Shown: in pieces, positions 1-12,490 of the stretch
Numbering within the stretch: the first letter of the stretch is position 1
Layout of the letters: every line of letters begins with the position of its first letter
Assembly: GCA_032622095.1 (NCBI GenBank)
Contig: CP136061.1
Coordinates: 9,080,447-9,144,446, forward strand
DNA from: Siphonodentalium dalli
Taxonomy: Eukaryota > Mollusca > Scaphopoda > Gadilida > Siphonodentaliidae
Length of the DNA: 64,000 bases
Direction of reading: 5' to 3'
The notes under the pieces: model-generated
Seen by the model: only the letters and a program-made list of their open reading frames with translations
What the model was told of the DNA's origin: nothing
Databases searched by the model: none
Program-made: the position numbers and the translations under genes

Positions 1-139
1 AGGGCATAACTGTAACCATCACAATGTGGTCAATGAGCCGGTTCCAATGATTTATCCATATTTGTATGGTTCTATTGAGACAGACCGAAGATATTTTAGG
101 CTGTTGAAGCTTTATTTGGCCGTTTTGTTGGGTAAAGGG
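1..139 (-). mobile_element. piggyBac-type MITE, cut by window edge
   Basis: The segment is the reverse complement of the start of the complete element at 6265-6655. It ends with GTTGGGTAAAGGG followed by TTAA at 140-143, the same terminus and target site as that copy. Only the terminal 139 bp lie inside the window. It has no coding capacity. Confidence 0.8.
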
Positions 140-377
140 TTAAGTGAAATTTATTATGGGTATACAGAAAGGTCTGAGTGAACAACAGATTAACTATAAT
201 ACCCTGATCGGGCTGAACTACGACAATTTGAATTTGTTTGTTTGAATATTTGTATACATGTATGTTTATTTTGAATAGTCTCAGTAAATAATTATTTGGT
301 GCCTTGCAAAAGAAATAAGAATTAATTTTGTTTAAGTATTTGTTGAATGATAACAATAGAACAGTTTAGAGTGACTC

Positions 378-1170
378 CCCTTATCCCAGATGCATGCTGG
401 CCGTGAAATACCGATTGGTCTATTTTAGTCTATTATATATCGATAAGTGGTTCACCCAGACCCGTTTAAGATATCTGATTGATAATGTTTATATGGTTCA
501 ATCCCATTAGTGCCCACGTATAACAATATTTCTGCAATAAATCACAAATTATTGCGATTAATCGCAAAACTTTGTGATAAATCGCCAAGTAGTTGGCGAT
601 TTATCAGAAATATGTTTTAGAGTTATAGATCGAAACCAGTAAGTGGTTCACCCAGACCTGTTTAAGATGTCTGATTTATAACGTTTATATGGGTCAAGCC
701 CATTAGTGCCAACATATAAAAATATATCTGCAATAAATCACAAACCTTTGTGATAAATCTCAAACATCTTTGGGATAAATCGCAAAAAATCACCAAGTAG
801 TTCATTGAGAGTTATCGTAAAGATGTTTGAGATTTATTGCAAAGGTTTTGGAGTTATCGCAAAGGTGTTTTGTGATGTATCGCAAAGGTTTGCTACCCTT
901 ATCCCACATGGATGCTGGCTCTGAAAGACCAATCAGTTTATTTTAGCCCGACCGTGCTATTATAGATCGATTGGTGGTTCACACAGGCCTGTTGAAGATG
1001 TCTGATTTATGTTTATATGGTTTAAGCCCATAGGTGCCAACGCATACAAATATATATGCGATAAATCAAAAACCTTTGCACCAAATCGCGTATGTTTATC
1101 GCAAAGTAGTTTTTGCGATTCCCAAAGGTTTGTGATTTATCGCAAAGTAGTTTTGTATTTAATTTGATGA
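378..1170. repeat. Degenerate repeats with CGCAAAGGTTTTGTGATAAAT-like cores
   Basis: A block beginning near CACCCAGACC and running through CTGATTTAT, GTTTATATGG and CCCATTAGTGCC recurs near 450, 640 and 985. A second block (CTTATCCCA, then GATGCTGGC) recurs near 380 and 900. Between them lie many short inverted motifs built from GCGATAAATC and TTTGCGAT. The copies are diverged and no gene is visible. Confidence 0.6.
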
Positions 1171-1277
1171 TTAAACGCTGTGGCATCATTTGGAATCTAA
1201 CATGCCACATTTTTAAATTGGCCATTGGACATTTTTCGTAATTTCGAGTGATTGGTACCTGGGCTGGTTCTCCACAG

Positions 1278-2158
1278 ACACCCTAAATGAACGTTGTATA
1301 CAACTCGTTGGGTGCGAATTTGTTGTGTACTTATTATCCAACAGTTTAGTACGATGTACACAACTGATTGCGTGAACTGTCTTCTGTGGTATTACTTTCA
1401 TACCACATTGGATAAAACCGTCACGTGACCGGGTCATCCAATAGCAGCGCGTTTCCGGTGCGGGCGAGCATGCGAGTTTCTGGCTCCAAATATTTCAAAA
1501 CAAGATGGACGACTGCGTGAAAAAAAAACGCCCGAGCGACTGGAAAATGGGACAAGACGTCGTGGATAGCTTTGTCGTATAGTATACCTTTGTTATAATT
1601 ATTCTGTGTACGATACACTGATTATGTATGCTTTATGTATTGAGTGTATATTTATTTATATTTGCCAAATTTTGAAGTTTACAAATTTACACAACTTCTG
1701 ACGGCACTAATTTGACTAAAGTAGTACACTCATACTCTCAACACATAAAGCCTACATAATCAGTGTATCGTACAAAGAACAATTATAACAAAGTTATGCT
1801 ATACCGGCAAAGATATCCACGACGTTTTGTCCCATTTTACTTTCCAATAAACGTTGGGTAAACTTTCCAATCAACAAATGTCATCCAACTCTACCCAACA
1901 CCAACAGTTCAATAAACGTAGATAGCCTAAGATAGGTGCTGTGGGCAATTAACGTTGATTGAGTGTTGTGTGAAATTTCATCCAACACGTTGTATAATTA
2001 ACATACAACCGTTGGTAGTAAATATATATGCAACGTTGTGTAAAAGTGTATCCAACAAAATTGTCATGCAACTTTTCACACAACGTAGATAGGTGCTGTG
2101 GGCATACAAAGGTTGATTGACTGTTGGATAACTTCTTATCCAAATAGATTTAGGGTGT
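1278..2158. mobile_element. Foldback/MITE-like element with ACACCCTAAAT ends
   Basis: The ends are inverted repeats, ACACCCTAAAT at 1278-1288 and ATTTAGGGTGT at 2148-2158. Both subterminal zones are rich in short inverted motifs around AACGTTG, GTTGGGT and CCAACA. The centre is a nested hairpin (1544-1839). AG occurs just outside both ends and may be a 2-bp target duplication. No transposase is present, so it is a non-autonomous element of unknown superfamily. Confidence 0.6.
1544..1839. repeat. Nested inverted repeat (hairpin core)
   Basis: The left arm begins AAAATGGGACAAGACGTCG and the right arm ends CGACGTTTTGTCCCATTTT. The arms also share GATACACTGATTATGTA and its reverse complement TACATAATCAGTGTATC. 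Arms are about 100 bp with few mismatches and flank an AT-rich loop. It sits at the centre of the larger element at 1278-2158. Confidence 0.7.
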
Positions 2159-2185
2159 AGTACCTATATATTTGGTACACCAGAG

Positions 2186-2575
2186 TACCCAACCTGTCTT
2201 GATATTAGTACTCCAGAGAACCTGTCTTGATATTAGTTCTCCAGAGAACCTGTCTTTATATTAGTACTCCAGAGAACCTGTCTTGATATTAGTACTCCAG
2301 AGAACCTGTCTTGATATTAGTACTCCAGAGAACCTGTCTTGATATTAGTACTCCAGAGAACCTGTCTTGATATTAGTACTCCAGAGAACCTGTCTTGATA
2401 TTAGTACTCCAGAGAACCTGTCTTGATATTAGTACTCCAGAGAACCTGTCTTGATATTAGTACTCCAGGGAACCTGTCTTGATATTAGTACTCCAGAGAA
2501 CCTGTCTTGATATTAGTACTCCAGAGAACCTGTCTTGACATTAGTACTCCAGAGAACCTGTCTTGATATTTGGTA
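2186..2575. repeat. 28-bp minisatellite
   Basis: About 14 head-to-tail copies of a 28-bp unit containing ACTCCAGAGAACCTGTC and TTGATATTAGT. Most copies are identical; variants are TTTATATTA, TTGACATTA and CCAGGGAACC. Open frames crossing it come from the repeat and are not genes. Confidence 0.95.
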
Positions 2576-2629
2576 CTCAAGAATACCTGGACAGGTACTC
2601 TAGAGTACCTGGATATTTGGTACCGAACT

Positions 2630-2995
2630 AGACGACCCAACTCATGACAACCCGACCCGATCGACCCGGGACCACCCGGTCGGGGACAAACCGACCCAGG
2701 GACTACCATACCATGCAGGGACAACCAGACCCGTGGTAACCCGACCCAGTGACAACTCGATCCGGGACAACTCGACCCGGGACAAACATACCCGGGATAA
2801 CCCATTCCGGGACAATCCGACCAGGAACAATCCGACCCAGGGACAACCCGACCAAGGGACAGCCGGTCCCGGGTCAACCCGACCCGGGGCAATCCAATCA
2901 GAGACAACCCGACCCGGGACAACCCGATACGAGACAACCCGACCCAGGGACAACCCGACCCGACCGACCAGGGACAACACGACCCAGGGATTCAA
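2630..2995. repeat. Degenerate GC-rich minisatellite around GGGACAACCCGACCC
   Basis: About 24 degenerate copies of a roughly 15-bp unit, GGGACAACCCGACCC and variants. It is clearly more GC-rich than its surroundings. Long open frames exist on both strands only because the repeat lacks stop codons. Confidence 0.9.
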
Positions 2996-3404
2996 AGAGC
3001 TACGTCCGTTCAAATAGAAATACAACACATTTATATGACAGACAAAAGACGGGCAAAGAAATGGCACACAAACACAACATTTATTTCACGGATCGAGGTA
3101 TACATTTCTTCTTTTCCAGCCACCGCTTCGATACTCAATGCTGAACCGGGATCACAGTCTGGCCACAGATGGAGTCGCAGATGGGGTCACAGATTGTATC
3201 TCATAATTATGGTGTCACACATGGTGTCACAGATGGTGTTATTTACGAGTGCAACCCAGAGATGGCGACCTGAAACAATATGAATAATTATTAGCTCCAA
3301 CTTTTGAAATTTGGTGAAATTTTTGGACAATTTGAAACTTTACAACCTACTATATACCCACCTGGTAAGAACTTCCAGCCATTACTTGATATGCGCATTG
3401 TGCA

Positions 3405-3895
3405 TTTCTTGCAAAAAATGTTGTCGCTATATAAAGAAGACAGTTTTGCAAGGGTAACAATCTCATATCGCCTTTGTAAAATTGATACTACCGTGCAAAA
3501 AAATGTGGTTGCTATACAGAGAAGACAGGTTTTACAATGGTGATAACTAATTCGTACCGCCTCGTAAAACTGATATTACCCTGCAAAAATGTCGCTATAT
3601 AGAGACGACATGTTTTACAAGGGTAATAACAATCTCGTATCCCCCTTACAAAATTGATCTTACCCTGCAAAAAATGTCGCTATATAGAGACAACAGGTTT
3701 TACAAGGGTAATAACAATCTCGTATCCCCCTCACAAAATTTATCTTACCCTGCCAAAAATGTCGCTATATAGAGACGACATATTTTACAATGGTAATAAC
3801 AATCTCGTACCCCCTTGTAAAACTGCAAAACATGTCGTCGCTTTGTAAAGAAGACAATTTATACGAGGGAAGAAATAATCTCGTATCCCCCTAGT
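3405..3895. repeat. ~85-bp tandem repeat
   Basis: Six copies spaced about 80-86 bp apart, marked by GTCGCTATATAGAGACGACA, TTTTACAAGGGTAATAAC and AATCTCGTATCCCCCT. Divergence rises towards both ends. The array ends about 100 bp before the Crypton-like remnant. Confidence 0.9.
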
Positions 3896-3993
3896 ATTTA
3901 GATGCTTTTAAAGCGTCGTCTGCATTTGCAATTTCTGCAGAGTACACTACGTAAATCGATGGATTCTTGCGAAAGTACGAAATTTAAAACAAT

Positions 3994-5418
3994 ATGGAAT
4001 TTGAAGCAATTAATGTAAATGAGGTATCATACGATGATCTAATGCAGCTATTTAGAGAAGTGACGATTTGCATGATGTTGTGAGCGGAATCGACCAAGTA
4101 GACAGTTCTAAAACTAGTGAAAGCAATGTTTTAGTGGAAAGTCAGTGTAATTCTCAAATGAAGCCTGCAGATGCCACAATATCAGCCAGTGCTTCTGATT
4201 ATGCCAATTTATGGGTCCTCAGTTACATTATGGGGATGGAGAAGAAGCAACGATGCTAACAACAGAAATGCAAGTATTTCAACCACTGATAGTGCTACCA
4301 CTAGTACTGCTGCTGTTAATGAACCATCAGTGGTGAATCTGAATATTCAGAGACCTGCATCAAATTCCAAGGCACAAACATTTGTTGATGTTCATGATTC
4401 TGAGAAAGATGACTTTGTTACTAGCATGCAAAATGATAATACAGTGAAGAAGACACAAGTTGTGATAAGGGCATTCACAAGATTTTTGGACAATTATATA
4501 GGATCATTCATTCTGTCTATACGGAAAGCTGATGGATCTGATTATGAGCCAGACTCATTGACATCATACCACCGTGGTATTGACCGATACTTGAGGGAAA
4601 ATAAATATCCTTATCGAATATGCATGGACCGTGAATTTGAAGGTTCCAGGTTTGTGTTAGCAAGCAAGAGGAAGCAGTTGAAAGAAGCTGGGTAATCGCC
4701 CAAATGCAGCGGAACCTATAACGGAAAGTGAGGAAGTTCTTCTCGGAGAGATCAGTGCTGAGTGTTGACTGCCCATACGGTTTAACAAATCTGATGTGGT
4801 ACAATAATGTTAAATTATTCGGCATGCGTACAGTAAAAGAGAAACATAGTTTGCGATGGGGTGACATTTCACTTGAGAAGGACGCGAATGGTGTTGAATT
4901 TCTTAAACACAACGAAAGAACGACAAAAACCCGAACAGGAGAAAGTGCCAATACTCACCACCGAGCATTCAGTCCAAAAGCATTCGCAATCCCTGGAGTT
5001 CCAGCTACAGAATGTCCAGTTGCGGCATACAAGGTATTCGAACCAAAGCGTCCATTGAACACTTTGCAGCCTGATTCACCATTTTACATTCAAGTTAATC
5101 ATAATCGGAAACCAGATTCACCTTTCTGGTATAAGGCTCAACCTATGGGTGAACATGCATTGGCCAAAATAATGAAGAAGATGGCAGAGAAAGGTGAACT
5201 TCCTGGTAGAAAGACCAATAGAATAGACCAATAGAAAAACAGTGAATAGACAGTCATCTCCTGCATTGCCTCTCGCCAACAATATCACCATCCAAGGAAA
5301 TTGCGCCATCAAATATTACAATTATCCTGTTAAAAGTGATAATTATGTCGAACATTCGAAACGTAAATATCGTCGACTCATCATTGAATCGGATTCCAGT
5401 CAAAGCGAAATTGAATAG
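3994..5418 (+). pseudogene. Crypton-type tyrosine recombinase (DUF3504-like), degenerate
   Basis: Broken coding sequence of the type found in Crypton DNA transposons and in host genes derived from them (KIAA1958, QRICH1 and ZMYM families). A first start at 3994 opens MEFEAINVNEVSYDDLM, with frame changes near 4060 and 4230. The core-binding domain follows (VIRAFTRFLDNYI, SLTSYHRGIDRYL), then GNRPNAAEPITESEEVLL after another frame change near 4692. The catalytic-domain start is next (FGMRTVKEKHSLRWGDISL, about 4815-4880), then CPVAAYKVF and FWYKAQPMGEHAL. At about 5222 the frame stops, and sequence resumes with the family C-terminal tail (LPLANNITIQGNCAIKYY, then RRLIIESDSSQSEIE) ending at 5418. 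The segment expected to hold the second catalytic box and the tyrosine nucleophile is missing, so it cannot be active. Family assignment is from recalled motifs, not a search. Confidence 0.8.
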
Positions 5419-5562
5419 TCACGTGACGTGGTTTTCTCGGAATTTGACTTCTCACGACGTCGCGTGCTGAGAATATTGTGTACGTTTTGTATTGCGCGTA
5501 ATAAAATAGTTCCTGTTTTAAATTGAGTTTTATTGCATTTTTATGGGACGAATTGTAAGATA

Positions 5563-5728
5563 AATTGGTTATCACCACCCTGTGTGTTTCCGAGATCTGT
5601 ATTCAAGTCTCGCTGCCTTCTCTGGGCTGTCTATCGACTCGTCCTGCGGACTCGTCGATAGACTGCCCATAGAAGGCAGCTCGACTTGAATACGGATATC
5701 GGAAACACACATGATGGTGATAACCTAT
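5563..5728. repeat. ~165-bp near-perfect hairpin
   Basis: Two arms of about 80 bp form an inverted repeat. The left arm runs from GGTTATCACCACCC through GTATTCAAGTC and CTGCCTTC. The right arm returns GAAGGCAG, GACTTGAATAC and ATGATGGTGATAACC. The loop is a few bases (TGC) between CTCGTCC and GGACTCG. It looks like a small foldback element and is not a terminator. Confidence 0.85.
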
Positions 5729-5729
5729 A

Positions 5730-6260
5730 TGTATTCACGGCCTCCCATTGCATTCTATTCATTTTGGAAGTTGCACATTATTTTTCGCCTTTGGCATTTT
5801 TATTTCTGGTAAAGCCCCGCATTCTAATCACACAATCAGGGCGTTCAGGCGTGCATGCGACGATAATTGTGTTATCAACTGATACGCATGCACCAAGCGA
5901 AGGAACCAAAATTACCAAATGAAATTTCGTTTGCTTATTTCGCTTTCATCGCTTGTTTCGCCATGCAATATATAGTGGTTTACAAGCGCATCCAAACATG
6001 ATTCTATATGGGTGGCATAAACATGATTCCATAGCCTATAAACCCGCGACCTGAGGATATACCGATACAATGTTTAGACATTACAAAAGTATACGAACGA
6101 GACTAGTGTTTCTTGTACATACATGTATCCCCTGTGTTTATGTATAGTACACACGCTTCGTACACCTAGCCGATTATATTCGTCAGGACTGGTGTGTCTT
6201 CCAGAAGGTGTCATTGTACAGACAATCAGACATTTGTATTTATTGTTGAGTGAACACGAG
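5730..6260. other. Unassigned intergenic sequence
   Basis: AT-rich sequence between the hairpin and the MITE. A short degenerate direct repeat around AAACATGATTC lies near 5990-6040. I see no credible coding or RNA feature. Confidence 0.5.
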
Positions 6261-6264
6261 TTAA

Positions 6265-6655
6265 CCCTTTACCCAACAAACCGGCCAAAACCGGCCAAAT
6301 AAAGCTTCAACAGCCTAAAATATCTTCGGTCTGTCTCAATAGAACCATACAAATATGGATATCATTGGAACCGGCTCCTTGACCACATTGTGATAGTTAC
6401 AGTTATACCCTGTGCCAATGCATTCTCTTATATATGCGAGTCGACCATAGGTCGCCTCGCATATATAAGAGAATGCATTGGCCTAAAAAAATCTTTTTTT
6501 AACACTTTTTACCATTTTTTCTTACATTCTTTAACAATTTTATAATTTTTAATGTGTTAAGCCAATGCATTCTCTTATATATGCGAGGCGACCTATGGTC
6601 GACTCGCATATATAAGAGAATGAATTGGCACAGGGCCCTTCTGTTGGGTAAAGGG
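6265..6655. mobile_element. piggyBac-type MITE with TTAA target duplication
   Basis: A 391-bp non-autonomous element flanked by TTAA at 6261-6264 and 6656-6659. Termini are CCCTTTACCCAACA and TGTTGGGTAAAGGG. TTAA duplication with CCC...GGG ends is characteristic of piggyBac transposons. Inside are two palindromic blocks, each with GCATTCTCTTATATATGCG and its complement around GTCGACCATAGGTCG, separated by an AT-rich spacer. No transposase is encoded here. A related copy lies at 1-139 and a relative at 61379-61580. Confidence 0.85.
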
Positions 6656-6784
6656 TTAATGTTATACTAATAATTACGTTTATAGGATATTATTGCCATT
6701 ATTGTGCAATCCGAATTAGTTGTATTCAGGCATTTATGTACTTATGAATTGTGAACGTGCTTTCACATTTTTTAACACTTGGTA

Positions 6785-6890
6785 CATTAAACAGGATTGG
6801 TGATTATGAGGTTCATTAAACAGGCTTGGTGATTATGATGTTCATTAAACATGATTGTCGATTATAAGGTGCATTAAACATATTTTAATT
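6785..6890. repeat. ~32-bp short tandem repeat
   Basis: About four copies of a unit containing GTTCATTAAACAGGCTTGG and TGATTATGA with substitutions. The surrounding 6660-7240 shows no gene. Confidence 0.75.
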
Positions 6891-7244
6891 ACTCACCTTT
6901 CTAGTCTGTATATGTATTATCAGGCGTCCTACCGGGCTCTGGAATGGATACAATCAAAACAATACCTTTAGATTGCGATAATAGAAGGAGACTTAATTTG
7001 AAGACGCTTGCAAGACTAAAGTAATATTCAGCTGACAAATTAAACAATCAGATATCGCTTTTTTCACATTCCGACAATCACCATAGCTTGATATATGTAA
7101 AGCTCGCAGTTAATGTATAAATATGTCACAGAAATACACAACGAGTTCATATAAATTAACGCATTGACACTAAAAATAAAAAATAAAGAGCGTTCCGTGC
7201 TAATATTTGTCCCTAATAAACATCGCACGCATCACTATGTGCTG

Positions 7245-10200
7245 ACAGTGGGACATCTGATAAATTTATAATAGTGTATTCGATACAGTGGGACATCTGA
7301 TAAATTTATAATAGTGTATTCGATACAGTGGGACATCTGATAAATTTATAATAGTGTATTCGATACAGTGGGACATCTGATAAATTTATAATAGTGTATT
7401 CGATACAGTGGGACATCTGATAAATTTATAATAGTGTATTCGATACAGTGGGACATCTGATAAATTTATAATAGTGTATTCGATACAGTGGGACATCTGA
7501 TAAATTTATAATAGTGTATTCGATACAGTGGGACATCTGATAAATTTATAATAGTGTATTCGATACAGTGGGACATCTGATAAATTTATAATAGTGTATT
7601 CGATACAGTGGGACATCTGATAAATTTATAATAGTGTATTCGATACAGTGGGACATCTGATATATTTATAATAGTGTATTCGATACAGTGGGACATCTGA
7701 TATATTTATAATAGTGTATTCGATACAGTGGGACATCTGATAAATTTATAATAGTGTATTCGATACAGTGGGACATCTGATATATTTATAATAGTGTATT
7801 CGATACAGTGGGACATCTGATATATTTATAATAGTGTATTCGATACAGTGGGACATCTGATATATTTATAATAGTGTATTCGATACAGTGGGACATCTGA
7901 TATATTTATAATAGTGTATTCGATACAGTGGGACATCTGATAAATTTATAATAGTGTATTCGATACAGTGGGACATCTGATATATTTATAATAGTGTATT
8001 CGATACAGTGGGACATCTGATATATTTATAATAGTGTATTCGATACAGTGGGACATCTGATATATTTATAATAGTGTATTCGATACAGTGGGACATCTGA
8101 TATATTTATAATAGTGTATTCGATACAGTGGGACATCTGATAAATTTATAATAGTGTATTCGATACAGTGGGACATCTGATAAATTTATAATAGTGTATT
8201 CGATACAGTGGGACATCTGATAAATTTATAATAGTGTATTCGATACAGTGGGACATCTGATATATTTATAATAGTGTATTCGATACAGTGGGACATCTGA
8301 TATATTTATAATAGTGTATTCGATACAGTGGGACATCTGATAAATTTATAATAGTGTATTCGATACAGTGGGACATCTGATAAATTTATAATAGTGTATT
8401 CGATACAGTGGGACATCTGATAAATTTATAATAGTGTATTCGATACAGTGGGACATCTGATATATTTATAATAGTGTATTCGATACAGTGGGACATCTGA
8501 TAAATTTATAATAGTGTATTCGATACAGTGGGACATCTGATAAATTTATAATAGTGTATTCGATACAGTGGGACATCTGATAAATTTATAATAGTGTATT
8601 CGATACAGTGGGACATCTGATAAATTTATAATAGTGTATTCGATACAGTGGGACATCTGATAAATTTATAATAGTGTATTCGATACAGTGGGACATCTGA
8701 TAAATTTATAATAGTGTATTCGATACAGTGGGACATCTGATAAATTTATAATAGTGTATTCGATACAGTGGGACATCTGATAAATTTATAATAGTGTATT
8801 CGATACAGTGGGACATCTGATAAATTTATAATAGTGTATTCGATACAGTGGGACATCTGATAAATTTATAATAGTGTATTCGATACAGTGGGACATCTGA
8901 TAAATTTATAATAGTGTATTCGATACAGTGGGACATCTGATAAATTTATAATAGTGTATTCGATACAGTGGGACATCTGATAAATTTATAATAGTGTATT
9001 CGATACAGTGGGACATCTGATAAATTTATAATAGTGTATTCGATACAGTGGGACATCTGATAAATTTATAATAGTGTATTCGATACAGTGGGACATCTGA
9101 TAAATTTATAATAGTGTATTCGATACAGTGGGACATCTGATAAATTTATAATAGTGTATTCGATACAGTGGGACATCTGATAAATTTATAATAGTGTATT
9201 CGATACAGTGGGACATCTGATAAATTTATAATAGTGTATTCGATACAGTGGGACATCTGATAAATTTATAATAGTGTATTCGATACAGTGGGACATCTGA
9301 TAAATTTATAATAGTGTATTCGATACAGTGGGACATCTGATAAATTTATAATAGTGTATTCGATACAGTGGGACATCTGATAAATTTATAATAGTGTATT
9401 CGATACAGTGGGACATCTGATAAATTTATAATAGTGTATTCGATACAGTGGGACATCTGATAAATTTATAATAGTGTATTCGATACAGTGGGACATCTGA
9501 TAAATTTATAATAGTGTATTCGATACAGTGGGACATCTGATAAATTTATAATAGTGTATTCGATACAGTGGGACATCTGATAAATTTATAATAGTGTATT
9601 CGATACAGTGGGACATCTGATAAATTTATAATAGTGTATTCGATACAGTGGGACATCTGATAAATTTATAATAGTGTATTCGATACAGTGGGACATCTGA
9701 TAAATTTATAATAGTGTATTCGATACAGTGGGACATCTGATAAATTTATAATAGTGTATTCGATACAGTGGGACATCTGATAAATTTATAATAGTGTATT
9801 CGATACAGTGGGACATCTGATAAATTTATAATAGTGTATTCGATACAGTGGGACATCTGATAAATTTATAATAGTGTATTCGATACAGTGGGACATCTGA
9901 TAAATTTATAATAGTGTATTCGATACAGTGGGACATCTGATAAATTTATAATAGTGTACTCGATACAGTGGGACATCTGATCAATTTATAATAGTGTATT
10001 CGATACAGTGGGACAACTGATAAATTTATAATAGTGTATTCGATAATACAGTGGGACATCTGATAAATTTATAATAGTGTATTCGATACAGTGGGACATC
10101 TGATAAATTTATAATAGTGTATTCGATACAGTGGGACATCTGATAAATTTATAATAGTGTATTCGATACAGTGGGACATCTGATAAATTTATAATAGTGT

Positions 10201-10572
10201 ATTCGATACAGTGGGACATCTGATAAATTTATAATAGTGTATTCGATACAGTGGGACATCTGATAAATTTATAATAGTGTATTCGATACAGTGGGACATC
10301 TGATAAATTTATAATAGTGTATTCGATACAGTGGGACATCTGATAAATTTATAATAGTGTATTCGATACAGTGGGACATCTGATAAATTTATAATAGTGT
10401 ATTCGATACAGTGGGACAACTGATAAATTTATAATAGTGTATTCGATAATACAGTGGGACATCTGATAAATTTATAATAGTGTATTCGATACAGTGGGAC
10501 ATCTGATAAATTTATAATAGTGTATTCGATACAGTGGGACATCTGATAAATTTATAATAGTGTATTCGATAA
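7245..10572. repeat. 40-bp satellite, about 83 copies
   Basis: Head-to-tail array of a 40-bp unit (CAGTGGGACATCTGATAAAT, then TTATAATAGTGTATTCGATA). Identity is nearly complete. A TATATTT variant replaces TAAATTT in copies clustered at about 7660-8470. Two copies near 10040 and 10445 carry a 3-bp ATA insertion next to a GGGACAACTG variant, about 404 bp apart, showing duplication of a ten-unit block. The homogeneity suggests recent expansion or active gene conversion. No ORF and no encoded function. Confidence 0.98.
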
Positions 10573-10666
10573 AATGTCTTATTAATTCATGCGTTTACCG
10601 ACCTAGCTTAGTCGCTGATGTGTAACACAAAAGAGACATTAGCATGACAGTGAAATTATGAATCTT

Positions 10667-11131
10667 TTTAAAGGTACTCAATCCGATCAGACGCTCCTAA
10701 ATTGCTATTTCTTTGGCTTCGGGACTAAACAATATTTGATTCGAGTCGAGGAACCCACCCATAAAAGCTCAGAGTGATCAGATATCGATTTTTGAAGTTT
10801 GATATTTCTCGATATGTGTAATAATATGCGGCCCAGAAACACGTGGTCAAACGGAGGGTCTCGGACAAACAAAATGGCGGATGAAGATGGACAACTCTAA
10901 AAACAAGTGGTAATATTGTCAAATTTCGTGATACTTTACTGATAATACGATTTTGTTGAACAAAATGTTGATAAATAACAAGTTTTTGGAAATTTTATAC
11001 CATAGTTCACAGTGGTTAGCATTATTTTGTTGCAATAAATCGATTCTGATAACTAAAGCGTATTTTGACGAAATGTTGTTGTTGCATCTTGAAGATATGG
11101 CGACCGTCTGATCGGATTGAGTACCTTTAAA
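10667..11131. mobile_element. MITE-like element with 27-bp inverted termini
   Basis: Termini TTTAAAGGTACTCAATCCGA... and ...TCGGATTGAGTACCTTTAAA are inverted over 27 bp. The 465-bp interior is non-coding. Its left half (TCAGATATCGATTTTTGAAG, then TGTGTAATAATATG) recurs near 38615-38670, showing a dispersed family. No transposase, superfamily unknown. Confidence 0.75.
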
Positions 11132-11394
11132 TGTACCTATATTTTCATCAGAAAACTGTATAAAAATGAAGGATAATTAATAATCATGATAATTGATTTG
11201 TCCACCCATACCTACCTGACATATGGCCCTTCGAGTTTTGTAAATTTTGCTATAGAGTGGGGACGAGTTGTAGATTGTATTTATTACATATTTCGCATTA
11301 TAACGAACTTACCGCTTCTCTGATCAAAACCTCCTAATTCCTGATGTATGGCGACGATAAAAAGGAGAACGACATGGTTATCGCAGATTTCATA

Positions 11395-12205
11395 TACACT
11401 CTTATGACTAATGTGTAGGCTTTCTACACACAATGTGTAGCCCTGCTACACAAAACTTATTCATTTTTGATCTTAAACATAATTGTGTAATATATGTGTA
11501 GTTTTATGTATGTACACAAATTGTGTAACAATTTTTACACAATAAATGGGTCAATTTCTACACATTCATACACACTGGTGTGCATAAAATCAACACATAT
11601 CCCTTACACATTTTGTGTAGATTCTTACACATATAGATCGTAGACAAGAATGTAAGTTCAGTATTCCGAACTGTGGGTATATAGTATTGAAGACATATGG
11701 AGATTTATATGTTAAAACTTTCACGGCGTACAATGGTGCGTAATATTTTGCTCTGTCATGTGTGAGTTTTCGTTTTAAACGAACAAACCAGGGTCGTGGC
11801 GTTTTTGCATAATATTAGTATTAACGTATTACAACAATCATATAAACAAGTGTAAGAGGAGTATTCCCCATGAAAGTTTTAACAAATAAATCCTCATATA
11901 TCATTAATACTATACCCACAAGTCAGAATTATGAACTTACATTCCTTGTCTACGATCGCTGTAGATTGTATTCCAAAAATATATATTCAAACAATATGAC
12001 CGTCATGTAGCAGACTATGAAACTGAAGTCAGCGCAATGTGCTTGCTCTCCTTCTTACACAAGTGTGTGTAACAAAATATACACATTATGTGTATAACGG
12101 CACTTGGTCAATGTATTTGTATGTAAAACTCACATTGATATGTATATTAACCGGGTTTACACATTTGATGTGTAATACTTTCTACACATTAGTTATAAGA
12201 GTGTA
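11395..12205. mobile_element. 810-bp foldback element built on TGTGTA/TACACA
   Basis: Ends are inverted: TACACTCTTATGACTAATG at 11395 and CATTAGTTATAAGAGTGTA ending at 12205. Many short inverted motifs (TACACA, TGTGTA) fill both flanks. A central hairpin (about 11634-11965) has arms starting GATCGTAGACAAGAATGTAA and ending TTACATTCCTTGTCTACGATC-like sequence. Small open frames inside are incidental. Confidence 0.75.
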
Positions 12206-12490
12206 CCCTCACCATATTTATAAACACTAGACACAGGCTTCATTACTTCACCGCAGTCTTGCATGATAGGGCCCTGCATAGCGATGGAAACAATGTAATT
12301 TACTTAAATCAGAAAACTGCGCTGGAGTCCATAATGGAAATAAATGGTTATCATGGGTAACATTCAGTCACATGACAGTGAACCAAACTGATGTTCTATA
12401 TTGTACGCTCTTACTTTTACACATCACAGATGGGGAGATTATATAGGAATAGAGAAAAAAGTAATCAGACGTTCCTAAATTCTAAAGACA
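12206..12490. other. Unassigned intergenic sequence
   Basis: No repeat, hairpin or coding feature that I can support. It separates the foldback element from the 107-bp triplication. Confidence 0.4.

Noticed and set aside
5686..5922. 78-codon plus-strand frame starting in the hairpin
   Set aside because: It starts inside the foldback arm and shows no domain; probably chance.
1..6659. Treating the two opposed MITE copies as the inverted termini of one 6.6-kb transposon around the Crypton remnant
   Set aside because: The right copy is a complete TTAA-flanked element on its own, and the left one has its own TTAA at 140-143, so they are separate insertions.
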